Source: Roseivivax jejudonensis (GTDB lineage Bacteria > Pseudomonadota > Alphaproteobacteria > Rhodobacterales > Rhodobacteraceae). From it: 64,000 bases of DNA. The stretch lies in assembly GCF_900172265.1 (NCBI RefSeq), contig NZ_FWFK01000001.1, positions 806,001 through 870,000 on the forward strand. Direction: 5' to 3'. Within the stretch, counting starts at the first letter, position 1. Every line of letters begins with the position of its first letter. The notes beneath the pieces were generated by a model. It was not told the origin of the DNA. It did not search any database and worked only from the letters and a program-made list of their open reading frames with translations. Positions 26,390 through 34,766 of this stretch are shown here, one piece after another. Position numbers and translations under genes: made by a program.

Positions 26390-27664
26390 TCACTCCTGTC
26401 GCAGCCATTCCGGGATGGTATCGCGTGAAATGATCTCGTCAAAGGTCGGGCGCGCGCGAATGACGGCATGGTGATCGTCCTTCACCAGCACCTCCGGCAC
26501 CAGCGGCCGGGTGTTGTACTCGCTCGCCATCACCGCGCCGTACGCCCCGGCCGAGCGGAACGCGACGAGGTCCCCGGCCCTCAGCGGCGGCAACGGCCGC
26601 GCCCGCGCGAACGTGTCGCCGCTCTCGCAGACCGGGCCGACCACGTCGTAATCGACGCGCGGCGCGCCCGGATCCGGCTCAACCACAGGCACGATGTCGT
26701 GCCAGGCATCGTACATCGCCGGGCGGATGAGATCGTTCATCGCGGCGTCGAGAATCAGGAACTGCCGGCCCTCGCCCGCCTTCACGTAGATCACGCGCGA
26801 CAACAGGATTCCCGCGTTCCCGGCGATGAGCCGCCCCGGCTCGATCTCGATCTCGCAGCCAAGGTGCCCCACCGTGCGCCGGATCAGCGCGCCGTAGTCG
26901 AACGGCAGCGGCGGCGCGTCGTTGACGTTCCGGTACGGGATGCCGAGCCCCCCGCCCAGATCGAGACGGCGGATGTCGTGCCCGTCGCCGCGCAGCGTCT
27001 CCGTCAGCGCCGCGACCTTGCGATAGGCGGCCTCGAACGGCGCGAGCTCGGTCAGCTGCGACCCGATATGCACGTCGAGTCCGACGACCTCGATCCCCGG
27101 CAGCCGCGCCGCCTCCGCGTACACCTCCCGCGCCCGCGAGATCGGCACCCCGAACTTGTTCTCCGACTTGCCGGTCGCGATCTTCGCATGCGTCCTCGCG
27201 TCGACGTCGGGATTGACCCGGATCGTCACCGGCGCACGATGGCCCCCGGCCACCGCGACCCGGCTGATCGCGGCCAGCTCCGGCTCGCTCTCGACGTTGA
27301 ACTGCCGCACGCCGCCGGCCAGCGCCTGGGCGATCTCCGCCTCGGTCTTGCCGACGCCCGCGAACACGATGCGCGATCCCGGCACGCCGGCGGCCCGGGC
27401 CCGCGCGTACTCTCCGCCCGACACCACGTCCATCCCGGCGCCGAGCCGCGCCAGCGTGGCGAGGATCGCCTGGTTCGACGCCGCCTTCATCGCGTAGCAC
27501 ACGAGGTGCGGCAGTCCCTCCAGCGCCTCGTCGAACAGCCGGAAATGCCGCTCCAGGGTCGCGGTCGAGTAGACGTAGGCCGGCGTTCCGACGGCGGCGG
27601 CGATCTCCTCGAGCGGCACGTCCTCGGCGTGCAGCGCGCCGTTGCGGTACAGAAAGTGGTCCAT
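26390..27664 (-). CDS. lysA: Diaminopimelate decarboxylase
   Basis: Converts meso-diaminopimelate to lysine, PLP-dependent, cytoplasmic. 424 residues. PLP Lys in HLVCYAMKAASNQAIL, the GGGLGIPY glycine loop, EPGRLIAGNAG and the CESGDTF motif of the dimer partner. The ATG at 27664 is preferred over 27724, which lies inside the palindromic repeat. In line with argH and the small lipoprotein genes, the whole block 28569-26390 may be one operon. Confidence 0.96.
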   Translation of the reverse strand: MDHFLYRNGALHAEDVPLEEIAAAVGTPAYVYSTATLERHFRLFDEALEGLPHLVCYAMKAASNQAILATLARLGAGMDVVSGGEYARARAAGVPGSRIVFAGVGKTEAEIAQALAGGVRQFNVESEPELAAISRVAVAGGHRAPVTIRVNPDVDARTHAKIATGKSENKFGVPISRAREVYAEAARLPGIEVVGLDVHIGSQLTELAPFEAAYRKVAALTETLRGDGHDIRRLDLGGGLGIPYRNVNDAPPLPFDYGALIRRTVGHLGCEIEIEPGRLIAGNAGILLSRVIYVKAGEGRQFLILDAAMNDLIRPAMYDAWHDIVPVVEPDPGAPRVDYDVVGPVCESGDTFARARPLPPLRAGDLVAFRSAGAYGAVMASEYNTRPLVPEVLVKDDHHAVIRARPTFDEIISRDTIPEWLRQE

Positions 27665-27719
27665 CGCGTCCCCCGGGCTTCCGCGCCCCTCTAGCCGAGC
27701 CGGGCGCGACGCTCCACCC

Positions 27720-27764
27720 TTCATCTTGCCGCAAACCCCGGGGTCCGGGGCAGCGCCCCGGGGG
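27720..27764 (+). repeat. Intergenic palindromic repeat, copy 3
   Basis: TTCATCTTGCCGCAAACCCC followed by GGGG and the hairpin CCGGGGCAGCGCCCCGG. Same block order as the copies at 10331 and 13608 (inverted). It lies between the DUF2834 gene and lysA, both on the minus strand. Confidence 0.75.
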
Positions 27765-27806
27765 GCGTGGCCGGGCGGCCAGGTCGGTCGCGCCGGGCGG
27801 GCCGCC

Positions 27807-28127
27807 TCAGCCTACGCTCCGCCGCCCCCGCAGCCAGAGATAGAGCGGGAGACCGCAGCTGACGCCGATACAGTAGATCGCCGGCACCGCCACGAGCGAC
27901 GTCCAGTCGCGGCGGGTCACCGCCTCGGCGCAGATCCAGAGCGTCAGCGCGATCGCCGCGATCGTCAGGTCCCACACCAGCCCCGTCGTCGAAGCGTTCA
28001 CGTACCACGCGTCGATCAGCGCGCCGAGCGACCAGCCGTTGCCCGAAAGGTACGTGACGAACCAGTACATCGGGTGGACCGCGCCCCACAGCGCGAGTGC
28101 CAGCCAGACCGGCTGCAGCCGTCTCAA
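27807..28127 (-). CDS. DUF2834 membrane protein
   Basis: 106 residues with three membrane segments and a DUF2834-like middle (WSLGALIDAWYVNASTTGLVWDLTIAAIALTLWICAEA). Function unknown. The start overlaps the stop of the upstream lipoprotein gene as ATGA. It precedes lysA by about 140 bp that contain copy 3 of the palindromic repeat. Confidence 0.75.
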   Translation of the reverse strand: MRRLQPVWLALALWGAVHPMYWFVTYLSGNGWSLGALIDAWYVNASTTGLVWDLTIAAIALTLWICAEAVTRRDWTSLVAVPAIYCIGVSCGLPLYLWLRGRRSVG

Positions 28128-28426
28128 CGGCTGACCCCGAAGGTGACGTTGCCGCGGCGGAAGATCACGCCGCCGCCGCCGGTCACGCCGTCCGATCCGC
28201 CGCCGAGCTCGACATAGCCGGTGGTCTGTGTCCGGCCGTCCCCGTCCGGGAACAGCGGACCGTCGCGGGCCTCGCGCTGCCGGCGCAGGGCCGGGGCGTC
28301 GTCGCGGCCGAAATACCGGTCGATCTTTGCCTCGCGGTCCGAGATCGACGGCCCGTCGGGGCCCGGGCCGCAGGCCGCGAGGCCGAGCGCCACGGCGGTC
28401 AGGACGAGAGCGCCCCGCATCGTCAT
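28124..28426 (-). CDS. Small lipoprotein of unknown function
   Basis: 100 residues: a lipoprotein signal ending in GLAACGPG (Cys about residue 19), a polar middle (DREAKIDRYFGRDDAPALRRQREARDGPLFPDG) and a C-terminal Gly-rich, beta-like part (YVELGGGSDGVTGGGGVIFRRGNVTFGVSR). No domain recognised. The ATG at 28426 shares a base with the TGA of the upstream mini-gene (TGATG), and its own stop overlaps the DUF2834 start, so all three should be coupled. Confidence 0.7.
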   Translation of the reverse strand: MTMRGALVLTAVALGLAACGPGPDGPSISDREAKIDRYFGRDDAPALRRQREARDGPLFPDGDGRTQTTGYVELGGGSDGVTGGGGVIFRRGNVTFGVSR

Positions 28427-28569
28427 CACGCCCCGCCGCCGAACCCGGCCTCGCCGGCCACCGCGACCGGGTCGGCCCGCTCCGCCGGGCGCGGCTCCGG
28501 CGGCTCCGGCGCGCCGTCCGCCCCGCAGGCGGCCAGGGCGGCGAAGGCGAGGATCAGCCAGCGTCTCAT
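28426..28569 (-). CDS. 47-residue lipoprotein, possible LptM-like peptide
   Basis: Begins [20 protein letters not shown]: a typical lipoprotein signal with the lipobox LAAC at residue 15, followed by a Pro/Glu-rich tail. Its ATG overlaps the argH stop (ATGA). In E. coli and many proteobacteria the tiny lipoprotein LptM lies near lysA/dapF; position and shape fit, but the usual CGQKGPLYLP motif is not conserved here ([10 protein letters not shown]). Function is therefore only a suggestion. Confidence 0.65.
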   Translation of the reverse strand: MRRWLILAFAALAACGADGAPEPPEPRPAERADPVAVAGEAGFGGGA

Positions 28570-29957
28570 CCGAGGATCTCCTTCCACCGCGCGATCTGCG
28601 CGCGCACCTGATCGGGCGCGGTCCCGCCGTAGCTCGTCCGGCTCGCGACCGAATTCCGCACGCCCAGCACGTCGAACACGTCCTCGGTGATCGCGCCGTG
28701 CACCTCCTTCATGTCCTCCAGCGCAAGGTCGGGCAAGTCACAGCCGCGTGCCTCGGCCACGGCCACGAGGCTGCCGGTGACGTGGTGCGCCTCGCGGAAG
28801 GGCAGCCCGGCCACGCGCACCAGCCAGTCGGCGAGGTCCGTCGCGGTCGAGAACCCGCTCGCCGCCGCGGCCTCGAGCGCGGGCGCGTTCGCCGCCATGT
28901 CGCGCACCATGCCGTCCATCGCCGCCAGCGACAGAAGCCAGTTGTCCGCCGCGTCGAAGACCTGCTCCTTGTCCTCCTGCATGTCCTTGGAGTAGGCGAG
29001 CGGCAGGCCCTTCATCACCGTCATCAGCGCCACCTGCGCACCGAAGATGCGGCCGATCTTGGCTCGGATCAGCTCGGCGGCGTCGGGGTTCTTTTTCTGC
29101 GGCATGATCGACGAGCCGGTCGAGAACCGGTCCGACAGCACGACGAAGCGGAACTGCGCCGACGACCAGATCACCAGCTCCTCGGCAAAGCGCGACAGGT
29201 GCATCGCGCTGATCGACGCGACCGACAGGAACTCGAGCGCGAAATCGCGGTCCGACACCGCGTCGAGCGAGTTGGCGCAGGGCCGGTCGAACCCGAGCGC
29301 CGCCGCAGTCATGTCGCGGTCGATCGGAAAGCCGGTGCCGGCCAGCGCGGCGGCCCCCAGCGGACATTCGTTCATCCGCGCCCTTGCGTCGCGCACGCGG
29401 CTCAGGTCGCGGCCGAACATCTCGACATAGGCCATCATGTGATGCCCCCATGTCACCGGCTGCGCCGTCTGCAGATGGGTGAATCCCGGCATCACCCAGT
29501 CCGCGCCGGTCTCGGCCTGCGCGAGGAGCGCTCGGACGAGCGCGAGGAGCTGCGCCTCCGCGGCATCGAGCTGGTCGCGAACCCAGAGGCGGAAATCCGT
29601 CGCCACCTGGTCGTTGCGCGATCGCGCGGTGTGCAGCCGACCGGCCGCAGGTCCGACGATCTCCTTCAGCCGCGCCTCGACGTTCATGTGGATGTCCTCC
29701 AGCGCGGTGGAAAACGTGAACGTGCCGCCTTCGATCTCTGACAAGACGGTGAGCAAGCCTTCCCTCATCGCCTCGGCGTCGCTAGCCTCCACGATGCCCG
29801 TCGCGGCCAGCATCGCCGCGTGGGCCCTCGAGCCCGCGATGTCCTGTGCCGCGAGCCGCTGGTCGAACCCGATCGAGGCATTGATCGCCTCCATGATCGC
29901 GTCGGGCTTGTCGGCGAAGCGTCCGCCCCACATCTGGTTCGAGGTCGTCTCGGCCAT
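28566..29957 (-). CDS. argH: Argininosuccinate lyase
   Basis: Splits argininosuccinate into arginine and fumarate. 463 residues. Family signature [16 protein letters not shown], active-site [14 protein letters not shown] and [16 protein letters not shown]. The ATG at 29957 gives the standard N-terminus ([13 protein letters not shown]). It is divergent from the TlpA-like gene with only 22 bp between the two start codons, so the promoters must overlap the neighbouring genes. Confidence 0.97.
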   Translation of the reverse strand: MAETTSNQMWGGRFADKPDAIMEAINASIGFDQRLAAQDIAGSRAHAAMLAATGIVEASDAEAMREGLLTVLSEIEGGTFTFSTALEDIHMNVEARLKEIVGPAAGRLHTARSRNDQVATDFRLWVRDQLDAAEAQLLALVRALLAQAETGADWVMPGFTHLQTAQPVTWGHHMMAYVEMFGRDLSRVRDARARMNECPLGAAALAGTGFPIDRDMTAAALGFDRPCANSLDAVSDRDFALEFLSVASISAMHLSRFAEELVIWSSAQFRFVVLSDRFSTGSSIMPQKKNPDAAELIRAKIGRIFGAQVALMTVMKGLPLAYSKDMQEDKEQVFDAADNWLLSLAAMDGMVRDMAANAPALEAAAASGFSTATDLADWLVRVAGLPFREAHHVTGSLVAVAEARGCDLPDLALEDMKEVHGAITEDVFDVLGVRNSVASRTSYGGTAPDQVRAQIARWKEILG

Positions 29958-29979
29958 GTCGTCACCCTTCGGAGGCTTA

Positions 29980-30537
29980 ATGAAACGGGTCATCGCGCTC
30001 TATACCGCGCTGTCGCTCCTGGCAATTCCGGCCGCGGCCGACATCGACGCGGCCAGGGATCTCGCCACCGGCGACATGAAGAAGCTCAATTTCCACGAAA
30101 CGCCGCAGCCCGCGGGCGCCGCCGCGTTCGAGACCTTCGACGGAGAGCCCGCGTCGCTTGCAGAGTACAAGGGAAAGTGGGCGCTGGTGAACTTCTGGGC
30201 AACGTGGTGCGCGCCCTGCCGCAAGGAGATGCCGATGCTCTCCGAGCTTCAGCGGGAACTGGGCGGCGACGCGTTCGAGGTCGTGACCATCGCCACGGGG
30301 CGCAGCCCGAAACCGGCGATGACGGACTTCTTCGACGAGATCGGCGTCGACAACCTTCCGACGTTGCGCGACCCGTCATCGGCGCTTGCCCGCGAAATGG
30401 CGGTCCTCGGCCTGCCGATCACCGTCATCCTCAACCCCGAGGGCGAGGAGATCGCCCGGTTGCAGGGCGATGCCGAGTGGGACTCCGATGTCGCCAAGCA
30501 GATGCTGCGCACATTGATCGGCACCGAAACGAACTGA
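29980..30537 (+). CDS. tlpA: TlpA-like periplasmic thioredoxin
   Basis: 185 residues. Signal peptide [20 protein letters not shown], then a thioredoxin fold with the active site [18 protein letters not shown] and the cis-Pro region [18 protein letters not shown]. TlpA proteins reduce periplasmic disulphides, for example in cytochrome oxidase assembly or cytochrome c maturation. Ribosome site GGAGG at 29971-29975. A location beside argH is common in Rhodobacterales. Specific partner not visible here. Confidence 0.9.
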   Translation: MKRVIALYTALSLLAIPAAADIDAARDLATGDMKKLNFHETPQPAGAAAFETFDGEPASLAEYKGKWALVNFWATWCAPCRKEMPMLSELQRELGGDAFEVVTIATGRSPKPAMTDFFDEIGVDNLPTLRDPSSALAREMAVLGLPITVILNPEGEEIARLQGDAEWDSDVAKQMLRTLIGTETN

Positions 30538-30609
30538 CGGCGGCTTCCGAGGAAACCGCCGCCAGAATTGGGTGCCCCGCCCCAAGAGCCTGACATTACC
30601 GGGGCACCC
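30538..30609. terminator. Two consecutive hairpins between tlpA and the RTX gene
   Basis: First hairpin: CGGCGG (30538-30543) with CCGCCG (30556-30561), extended by TT/AA. Second: GGGTGCCCCG (30570-30579) with CGGGGCACCC (30600-30609), 20-nt loop. The flanking genes are convergent, so a bidirectional terminator is likely although no strong T run is present. Confidence 0.5.
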
Positions 30610-30626
30610 ATGACGCAGCGCGCGCG

Positions 30627-32717
30627 TCAGACGAAATCGAAATCGTCTGTCGTCAGCGCCGCCTGCGTCACCCCCACGACGATGATCGATTGACCCTGAT
30701 AGGTCAGTTCGACCGCATCCTGTCCGTCGAAGACCCTGTCGGTCATGTCGAGAGCGTCGACCCGACCCTCGAGCCCCGATCCCGGCGCGTTCTCGACGCC
30801 CCGCAGCCGGATCGTGTCCAGGCCGTCCTCGAAATCGGAGATCACGTCGGTCTCGCCGGCAACCCCCTCGCGCCAGACGAAGGTGTCGGCACCGGTCCCG
30901 CCGATGAGCATGTCGTTGCCCTCGCCGCCGTTCAGGACGTCGCTCCCGGCCCCGCCGGACAGCACGTCGTCGCGTCCGCCGCCGGCGACGAAGTCGTCGC
31001 CCTCGCCGCCCGTCACCGTGTCGTCGCCGAGACCGCCGCCCAGCGAGTCGTCGCCAGCGCCGCCCTCGAGACGGTCGGTGCCGCTGCCGCCGCCGAGCGA
31101 ATCGTCGCCGCCGTTGCCGATCACGGTGTCCTGGCCGAAGGACCCCCCGGCGGTGTCGTCGCCGGAGCCGCCGACGATCCTGTCGTCGCCCGAGCCACCG
31201 GCCAGCACGTCGTGCCCGGTGCCGCCGTCGACCGTGTCGTGGCCTTCGCCGCCGCCGATCGTGTCGTCCCCGTCGTTTCCGTCGAGAAGATCCCGGCCGA
31301 GCCCACCGCCGATGCTGTCGGCGCCACCTCCGCCGATCACCCGGTCGTCGCCATCGGACGCGGCGATATTGTCGTCACCGTCCCGGCCTTCGATCGTATC
31401 GTCGCCGGTGCCGCCCAGAAGGTCGTCATCGTCCCCGAGACCGACGATGCTGTCGTCGCCGCCCAGCCCGTCGAGTCTGTCGCGGAACGGCGTGCCGATC
31501 AGCACATCGTCGTCAGAAGTTCCGATGCCGCGACGGCCGGCGCCCGTGGCGTCGCCATCGTCACCGCCGCCGGAGCCATCATCGCTCCCACCGGAGCCAT
31601 CATCGCCTCCGCCCGAGCCGTCATCATCACCGCCGCCGGAGCCGTCATCGCCACCGCCCGAGCCGTGATCGCCTCCACCCGAGCCGTCATCGCCTCCGCC
31701 CGAGCCGTCATCGCTACCGCCGGAGCCGTCATCGCCTCCACCCGAGCCGTCATCGCCCCCACCGGAACCGTCATCGCCACCGCCGCCGGAGCCGTCATCG
31801 CCACCGCCGCCGGAGCCGTCATCGCCTCCGCCCGAGCCGTCATCGCTACCGCCGGAGCCGTCATCGCCGCCGCCCGAGCCATCGTCACCGCCGCCCGAGC
31901 CATCTCCGGAGCCGGGCCCATTGCCGTCGAGCAGGTCGTCGAGCGTCACCGTGCCATCGGTGAACTCGAACATCTCGACACCCGAGATCGTGTCGGTGCC
32001 GGTCTCCGTCGTCAGTGTGACTCCGCCGGCTGTGGTACCGACCAGTGCATCGTCGAAGGCCGAGCCGGCGATCACGGTGTCCTCGCCGTCGCCACCGGCG
32101 ATCAGGTCGTCGCCCGCGCCACCGTCGAGGACGTCATTCCCGGAGCCGCCGACGATCGAGTCGTCTCCATCCTCGCCGCTGAGCATGTCGGCGCCGCCGT
32201 CGCCGGAAATCGTGTCATTGCCGGCGCCACCGGCAATGGTATCCGCAGACGCGAGTCCCGACATCGTGTTGTCGAATCCGTCACCCTGGTAATCATCGAG
32301 TCCCGGCGTCCCCGCGAACGGATTGGCAAAGACCTCGATATCCTTGTCCGCCGAAATGTCGAGAGTGAGAAGGATTGCGCCAATTCCGCTCGACGGACCG
32401 TCAGGATAGTGGAAGAAGATCTGGCCATCGGCTTCGAAGACCGCGACCTCGACCTCGTCTCCAAGTGGCACGACAAGTCCGGTCAGCGGCACCTCAAGCC
32501 CTGCCTGGGCGGTACCGCCTCCGATATAGGTGATCGTGTCTCCGTCGAATGTCGAACTGTCGTCGTCGCGCGTCGACAACGTGCCATCATCGTCCGCGAG
32601 CGTCCCGGTGCGCGATGCGCCGAACCCGCTCAGAACCAGCGTTCGTCCGTTCTGGAGAAGATCCGCCTCGACGAGCGAGCCGATATACGGTGTGACTTCG
32701 ATCTCTTGGCTGGGCAT
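30627..32717 (-). CDS. Secreted RTX (hemolysin-type calcium-binding repeat) protein
   Basis: 696 residues. An N-terminal beta-rich domain (about 1-150), a short RTX block (155-215: GGAGNDTISGDGGADMLSGEDG), a spacer, a low-complexity linker of (D/S)DGSGGG repeats (about 267-387) and a second RTX block with roughly twenty nonapeptides (GGxGxDxLx, about 400-600), ending ALTTDDFDFV as in type I secretion substrates. No signal peptide, as expected for that route; no TolC/HlyBD genes are in the window. AGGAGG precedes ATG 32717. Role could be adhesion or a surface layer; no enzymatic domain is recognised. Confidence 0.85.
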   Translation of the reverse strand: MPSQEIEVTPYIGSLVEADLLQNGRTLVLSGFGASRTGTLADDDGTLSTRDDDSSTFDGDTITYIGGGTAQAGLEVPLTGLVVPLGDEVEVAVFEADGQIFFHYPDGPSSGIGAILLTLDISADKDIEVFANPFAGTPGLDDYQGDGFDNTMSGLASADTIAGGAGNDTISGDGGADMLSGEDGDDSIVGGSGNDVLDGGAGDDLIAGGDGEDTVIAGSAFDDALVGTTAGGVTLTTETGTDTISGVEMFEFTDGTVTLDDLLDGNGPGSGDGSGGGDDGSGGGDDGSGGSDDGSGGGDDGSGGGGDDGSGGGGDDGSGGGDDGSGGGDDGSGGSDDGSGGGDDGSGGGDHGSGGGDDGSGGGDDDGSGGGDDGSGGSDDGSGGGDDGDATGAGRRGIGTSDDDVLIGTPFRDRLDGLGGDDSIVGLGDDDDLLGGTGDDTIEGRDGDDNIAASDGDDRVIGGGGADSIGGGLGRDLLDGNDGDDTIGGGEGHDTVDGGTGHDVLAGGSGDDRIVGGSGDDTAGGSFGQDTVIGNGGDDSLGGGSGTDRLEGGAGDDSLGGGLGDDTVTGGEGDDFVAGGGRDDVLSGGAGSDVLNGGEGNDMLIGGTGADTFVWREGVAGETDVISDFEDGLDTIRLRGVENAPGSGLEGRVDALDMTDRVFDGQDAVELTYQGQSIIVVGVTQAALTTDDFDFV
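31556..31918 (-). repeat. 21-bp coding minisatellite in the RTX linker
   Basis: Imperfect repeats of about 21 bp (plus-strand core GAGCCGTCATCGCC) encode repeated GGDDGSG units, about sixteen in all. Phase is kept in multiples of three, so copy changes would alter linker length without a frameshift. Confidence 0.8.
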
Positions 32718-33381
32718 GTCAGCCTCCTGAAACAAAAAATATACCGACACCGGCGCGGGACACGCGCCGGACCGAGTTTTCATTCCGCCGCACTCAAGAA
32801 ATGGCGTACCGATCCCGCCTCGCGGAATTGAGCCGCAAGCCGAATTGATCAGATTGCCGTTGAGTCGGGTTCGACTATTCGCCAGCCATCCGCGATGCTT
32901 TCATCCGGACAGCTAAGCAGGCGAATGTCGAACCGCTAAGTTATCATGTTCGGATACGCATTCAGATTACCCCTAAATCCTGATTGCCCTTGAATTCACA
33001 TTAGCATTTTTCAGTCCGCAGAGAGCGAAAATTTAGAGGGCAGAAATGGAATGTGCCCCTGAATTTCCTTCAATCCTTGAGCAATCTCATCCATTTTGGT
33101 CGCGCGCGACTGGAATCCAACGCTACCATCAAGCGCAAGCCTCTGTTTCTTCGAAAAAATCCCGATATACTCAGTTGCAAATGATGTCATCTACTACTGT
33201 TATCATTCATATTCGCCACAATCCGGCCCGAAAATGACCTTCGTTCCGACGCTTGCCGCACCTTGAGAGCCGCCTGTCGGGCCCGGAGATCGCGACGCTG
33301 CGGCACGAATCACGGCCGAGGCGTTCCGGCTTTGACAGCGCGCGCCCGAGTTTTCAGTATCGCGCCTCGAGGGAGGACAGG
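32718..33381. other. AT-richer intergenic region without a supported gene
   Basis: 664 bp between the divergent RTX and small membrane protein genes. The part 32860-33240 is clearly poorer in G+C than the rest of the window and holds no convincing ORF; a 63-codon frame at 33046-33237 lacks a ribosome site and family-like features. TATATT just upstream of the RTX ribosome site could be a -10 box. Probably the regulatory region of the RTX gene, or a remnant of acquired DNA. Confidence 0.5.
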
Positions 33382-33774
33382 ATGCCGCTCGAAGTGCTCA
33401 TCGCGCTCGTCGTGTGCGGGATCGCGGGCATCGCGATCCTGACGCATCTTTTCGGCCTGTCGTCGCGCAGCGTGTTCGAGGATGAGGCGGCGGCCCGCGC
33501 CGCCTGGCTGCGCGAATTCCCGCAGCTTTCGCCGGGCGAGGTCACGCTCGCCACCGACAGGCACGCTGCGCTCGTCACCACGCGCAAGGGGCCGGGTCTC
33601 GTCTGGAGCTTCGGCGCCGACACGACCGCGCGCCTGCTTACAGGAGCCCGGGTGTCGCGCGACGCCCGCGGCCTCGTCATACGCCTTCCCGACTATTCCG
33701 CGCCGCGCATCCGACTGTCGCTCGACGACGACGAGGCGGCGCGTTGGACCACTCTGACCGGAGACGCCGCATGA
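33382..33774 (+). CDS. Small single-pass membrane protein
   Basis: 130 residues. One N-terminal membrane segment (PLEVLIALVVCGIAGIAILTHLF), then a soluble domain of about 100 residues (SPGEVTLATDRHAALVTTRKGPGLVWSFGADTTARLLTGARVSR). Not recognised as a named family, although this type of protein with a PH-like or beta-rich tail is common in alphaproteobacteria. GGGAGG precedes ATG 33382. Its stop overlaps the start of the sterol desaturase-like gene (ATGA). Confidence 0.7.
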   Translation: MPLEVLIALVVCGIAGIAILTHLFGLSSRSVFEDEAAARAAWLREFPQLSPGEVTLATDRHAALVTTRKGPGLVWSFGADTTARLLTGARVSRDARGLVIRLPDYSAPRIRLSLDDDEAARWTTLTGDAA

Positions 33775-34706
33775 GCGCCGATATGTCCTACCCCGATGTC
33801 GTATCCTGGGCCGTGCCGGTCTTCATTGCGCTCATCCTGATCGAGCTGGTCTGGATCGTCACCCAGCGCCGCGGCGGGCGCTACGAAACGCGCGATGCGC
33901 TCACCTCGCTCGTGATGGGTGCCGGCAATGTCGCCTCGGGCATCGTGCTCGGCTTCGTCGCCTACGGCTTCTTCATGGCGCTCTGGGCGATCACGCCGCT
34001 CGATCTCGGCACGTCGGTTTGGGTGGTCGCGCTGTGCTTCGTGCTCGACGACCTGCGCTACTACTGGGTGCATCGCTTCGGCCATCGGATCCGCTGGGTC
34101 TGGGCCAGCCACGTGAACCATCACTCCAGCCAGCACTACAACCTGACGACCGCCCTGCGGCAGACCTGGACCGGGACCTTCACCTTCATGATGGTGGTGC
34201 GCGCGCCGCTGATCCTGCTGGGCTTTCATCCCGCGATGGTGCTGTTCTGCGGCGGACTGAACCTGATCTACCAGTTCTGGATCCATACGGAGGCGATCGG
34301 CAGGCTGCCGCGCTGGTTCGAGGCGGTGATGAACACGCCCTCTCACCATCGGGTGCATCACGGCCGCAATCCGCGATATCTCGATGCGAACTACGCGGGC
34401 GTGTTCATCGTCTGGGATCGCCTTTTCGGCACCTTCGTGCCCGAATGCGACGACGAGCGTGTGGATTACGGCCTCGTCCGCAATCTCGGCACGTTCAATC
34501 CCATCCGCGTGGCGTTTCACGAGTGGGTGGCGATCTTTCGCGACGTGACGCAGCCTGGCCTGACCGCGCGGCAGCGGCTGATGTACGCGGTCGCCCCGCC
34601 GGGCTGGAGCCACGACGGCTCGCGCGAGACGTCCGACATGATCAAGGCGCGCCACGCGACCGGCACCCCGAACAGCCACGCCGGGGCCGGTATCCCGGGA
34701 GAGTAG
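33771..34706 (+). CDS. Sterol desaturase/fatty acid hydroxylase family membrane protein
   Basis: 311 residues with four hydrophobic segments and the di-iron histidine clusters of the family: YYWVHRFGHRIRW (HxxxH), HVNHHSSQHYN (HxxHH) and SHHRVHHG (HxxHH). These membrane enzymes hydroxylate or desaturate lipids with O2. The substrate is unknown: carotenoids, hopanoids, ornithine lipids or fatty acids are possible. Coupled to the preceding membrane protein gene. Confidence 0.88.
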   Translation: MSADMSYPDVVSWAVPVFIALILIELVWIVTQRRGGRYETRDALTSLVMGAGNVASGIVLGFVAYGFFMALWAITPLDLGTSVWVVALCFVLDDLRYYWVHRFGHRIRWVWASHVNHHSSQHYNLTTALRQTWTGTFTFMMVVRAPLILLGFHPAMVLFCGGLNLIYQFWIHTEAIGRLPRWFEAVMNTPSHHRVHHGRNPRYLDANYAGVFIVWDRLFGTFVPECDDERVDYGLVRNLGTFNPIRVAFHEWVAIFRDVTQPGLTARQRLMYAVAPPGWSHDGSRETSDMIKARHATGTPNSHAGAGIPGE

Positions 34707-34766
34707 GGCCTTGCAGGCGGCCGGGGCGCCCCCGTAAGCGGACACCAGGCAATCCACCGGGGCGGC

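Noticed and set aside
31556-31918. CRISPR-like regular repeats
   Set aside because: Period is 21 bp with no unique spacers, in frame inside the RTX gene; it encodes a linker.
30690-32831. 713-codon open frame opposite the RTX gene
   Set aside because: Its Val/Ile/Ala repeats mirror the complement of the GGDDGSG and GGxGxD codons; no ribosome site or domain. It is a shadow of the RTX gene.
33046-33237. 63-codon ORF in the AT-rich gap
   Set aside because: No ribosome site, no family-like features, composition of random AT-richer DNA.
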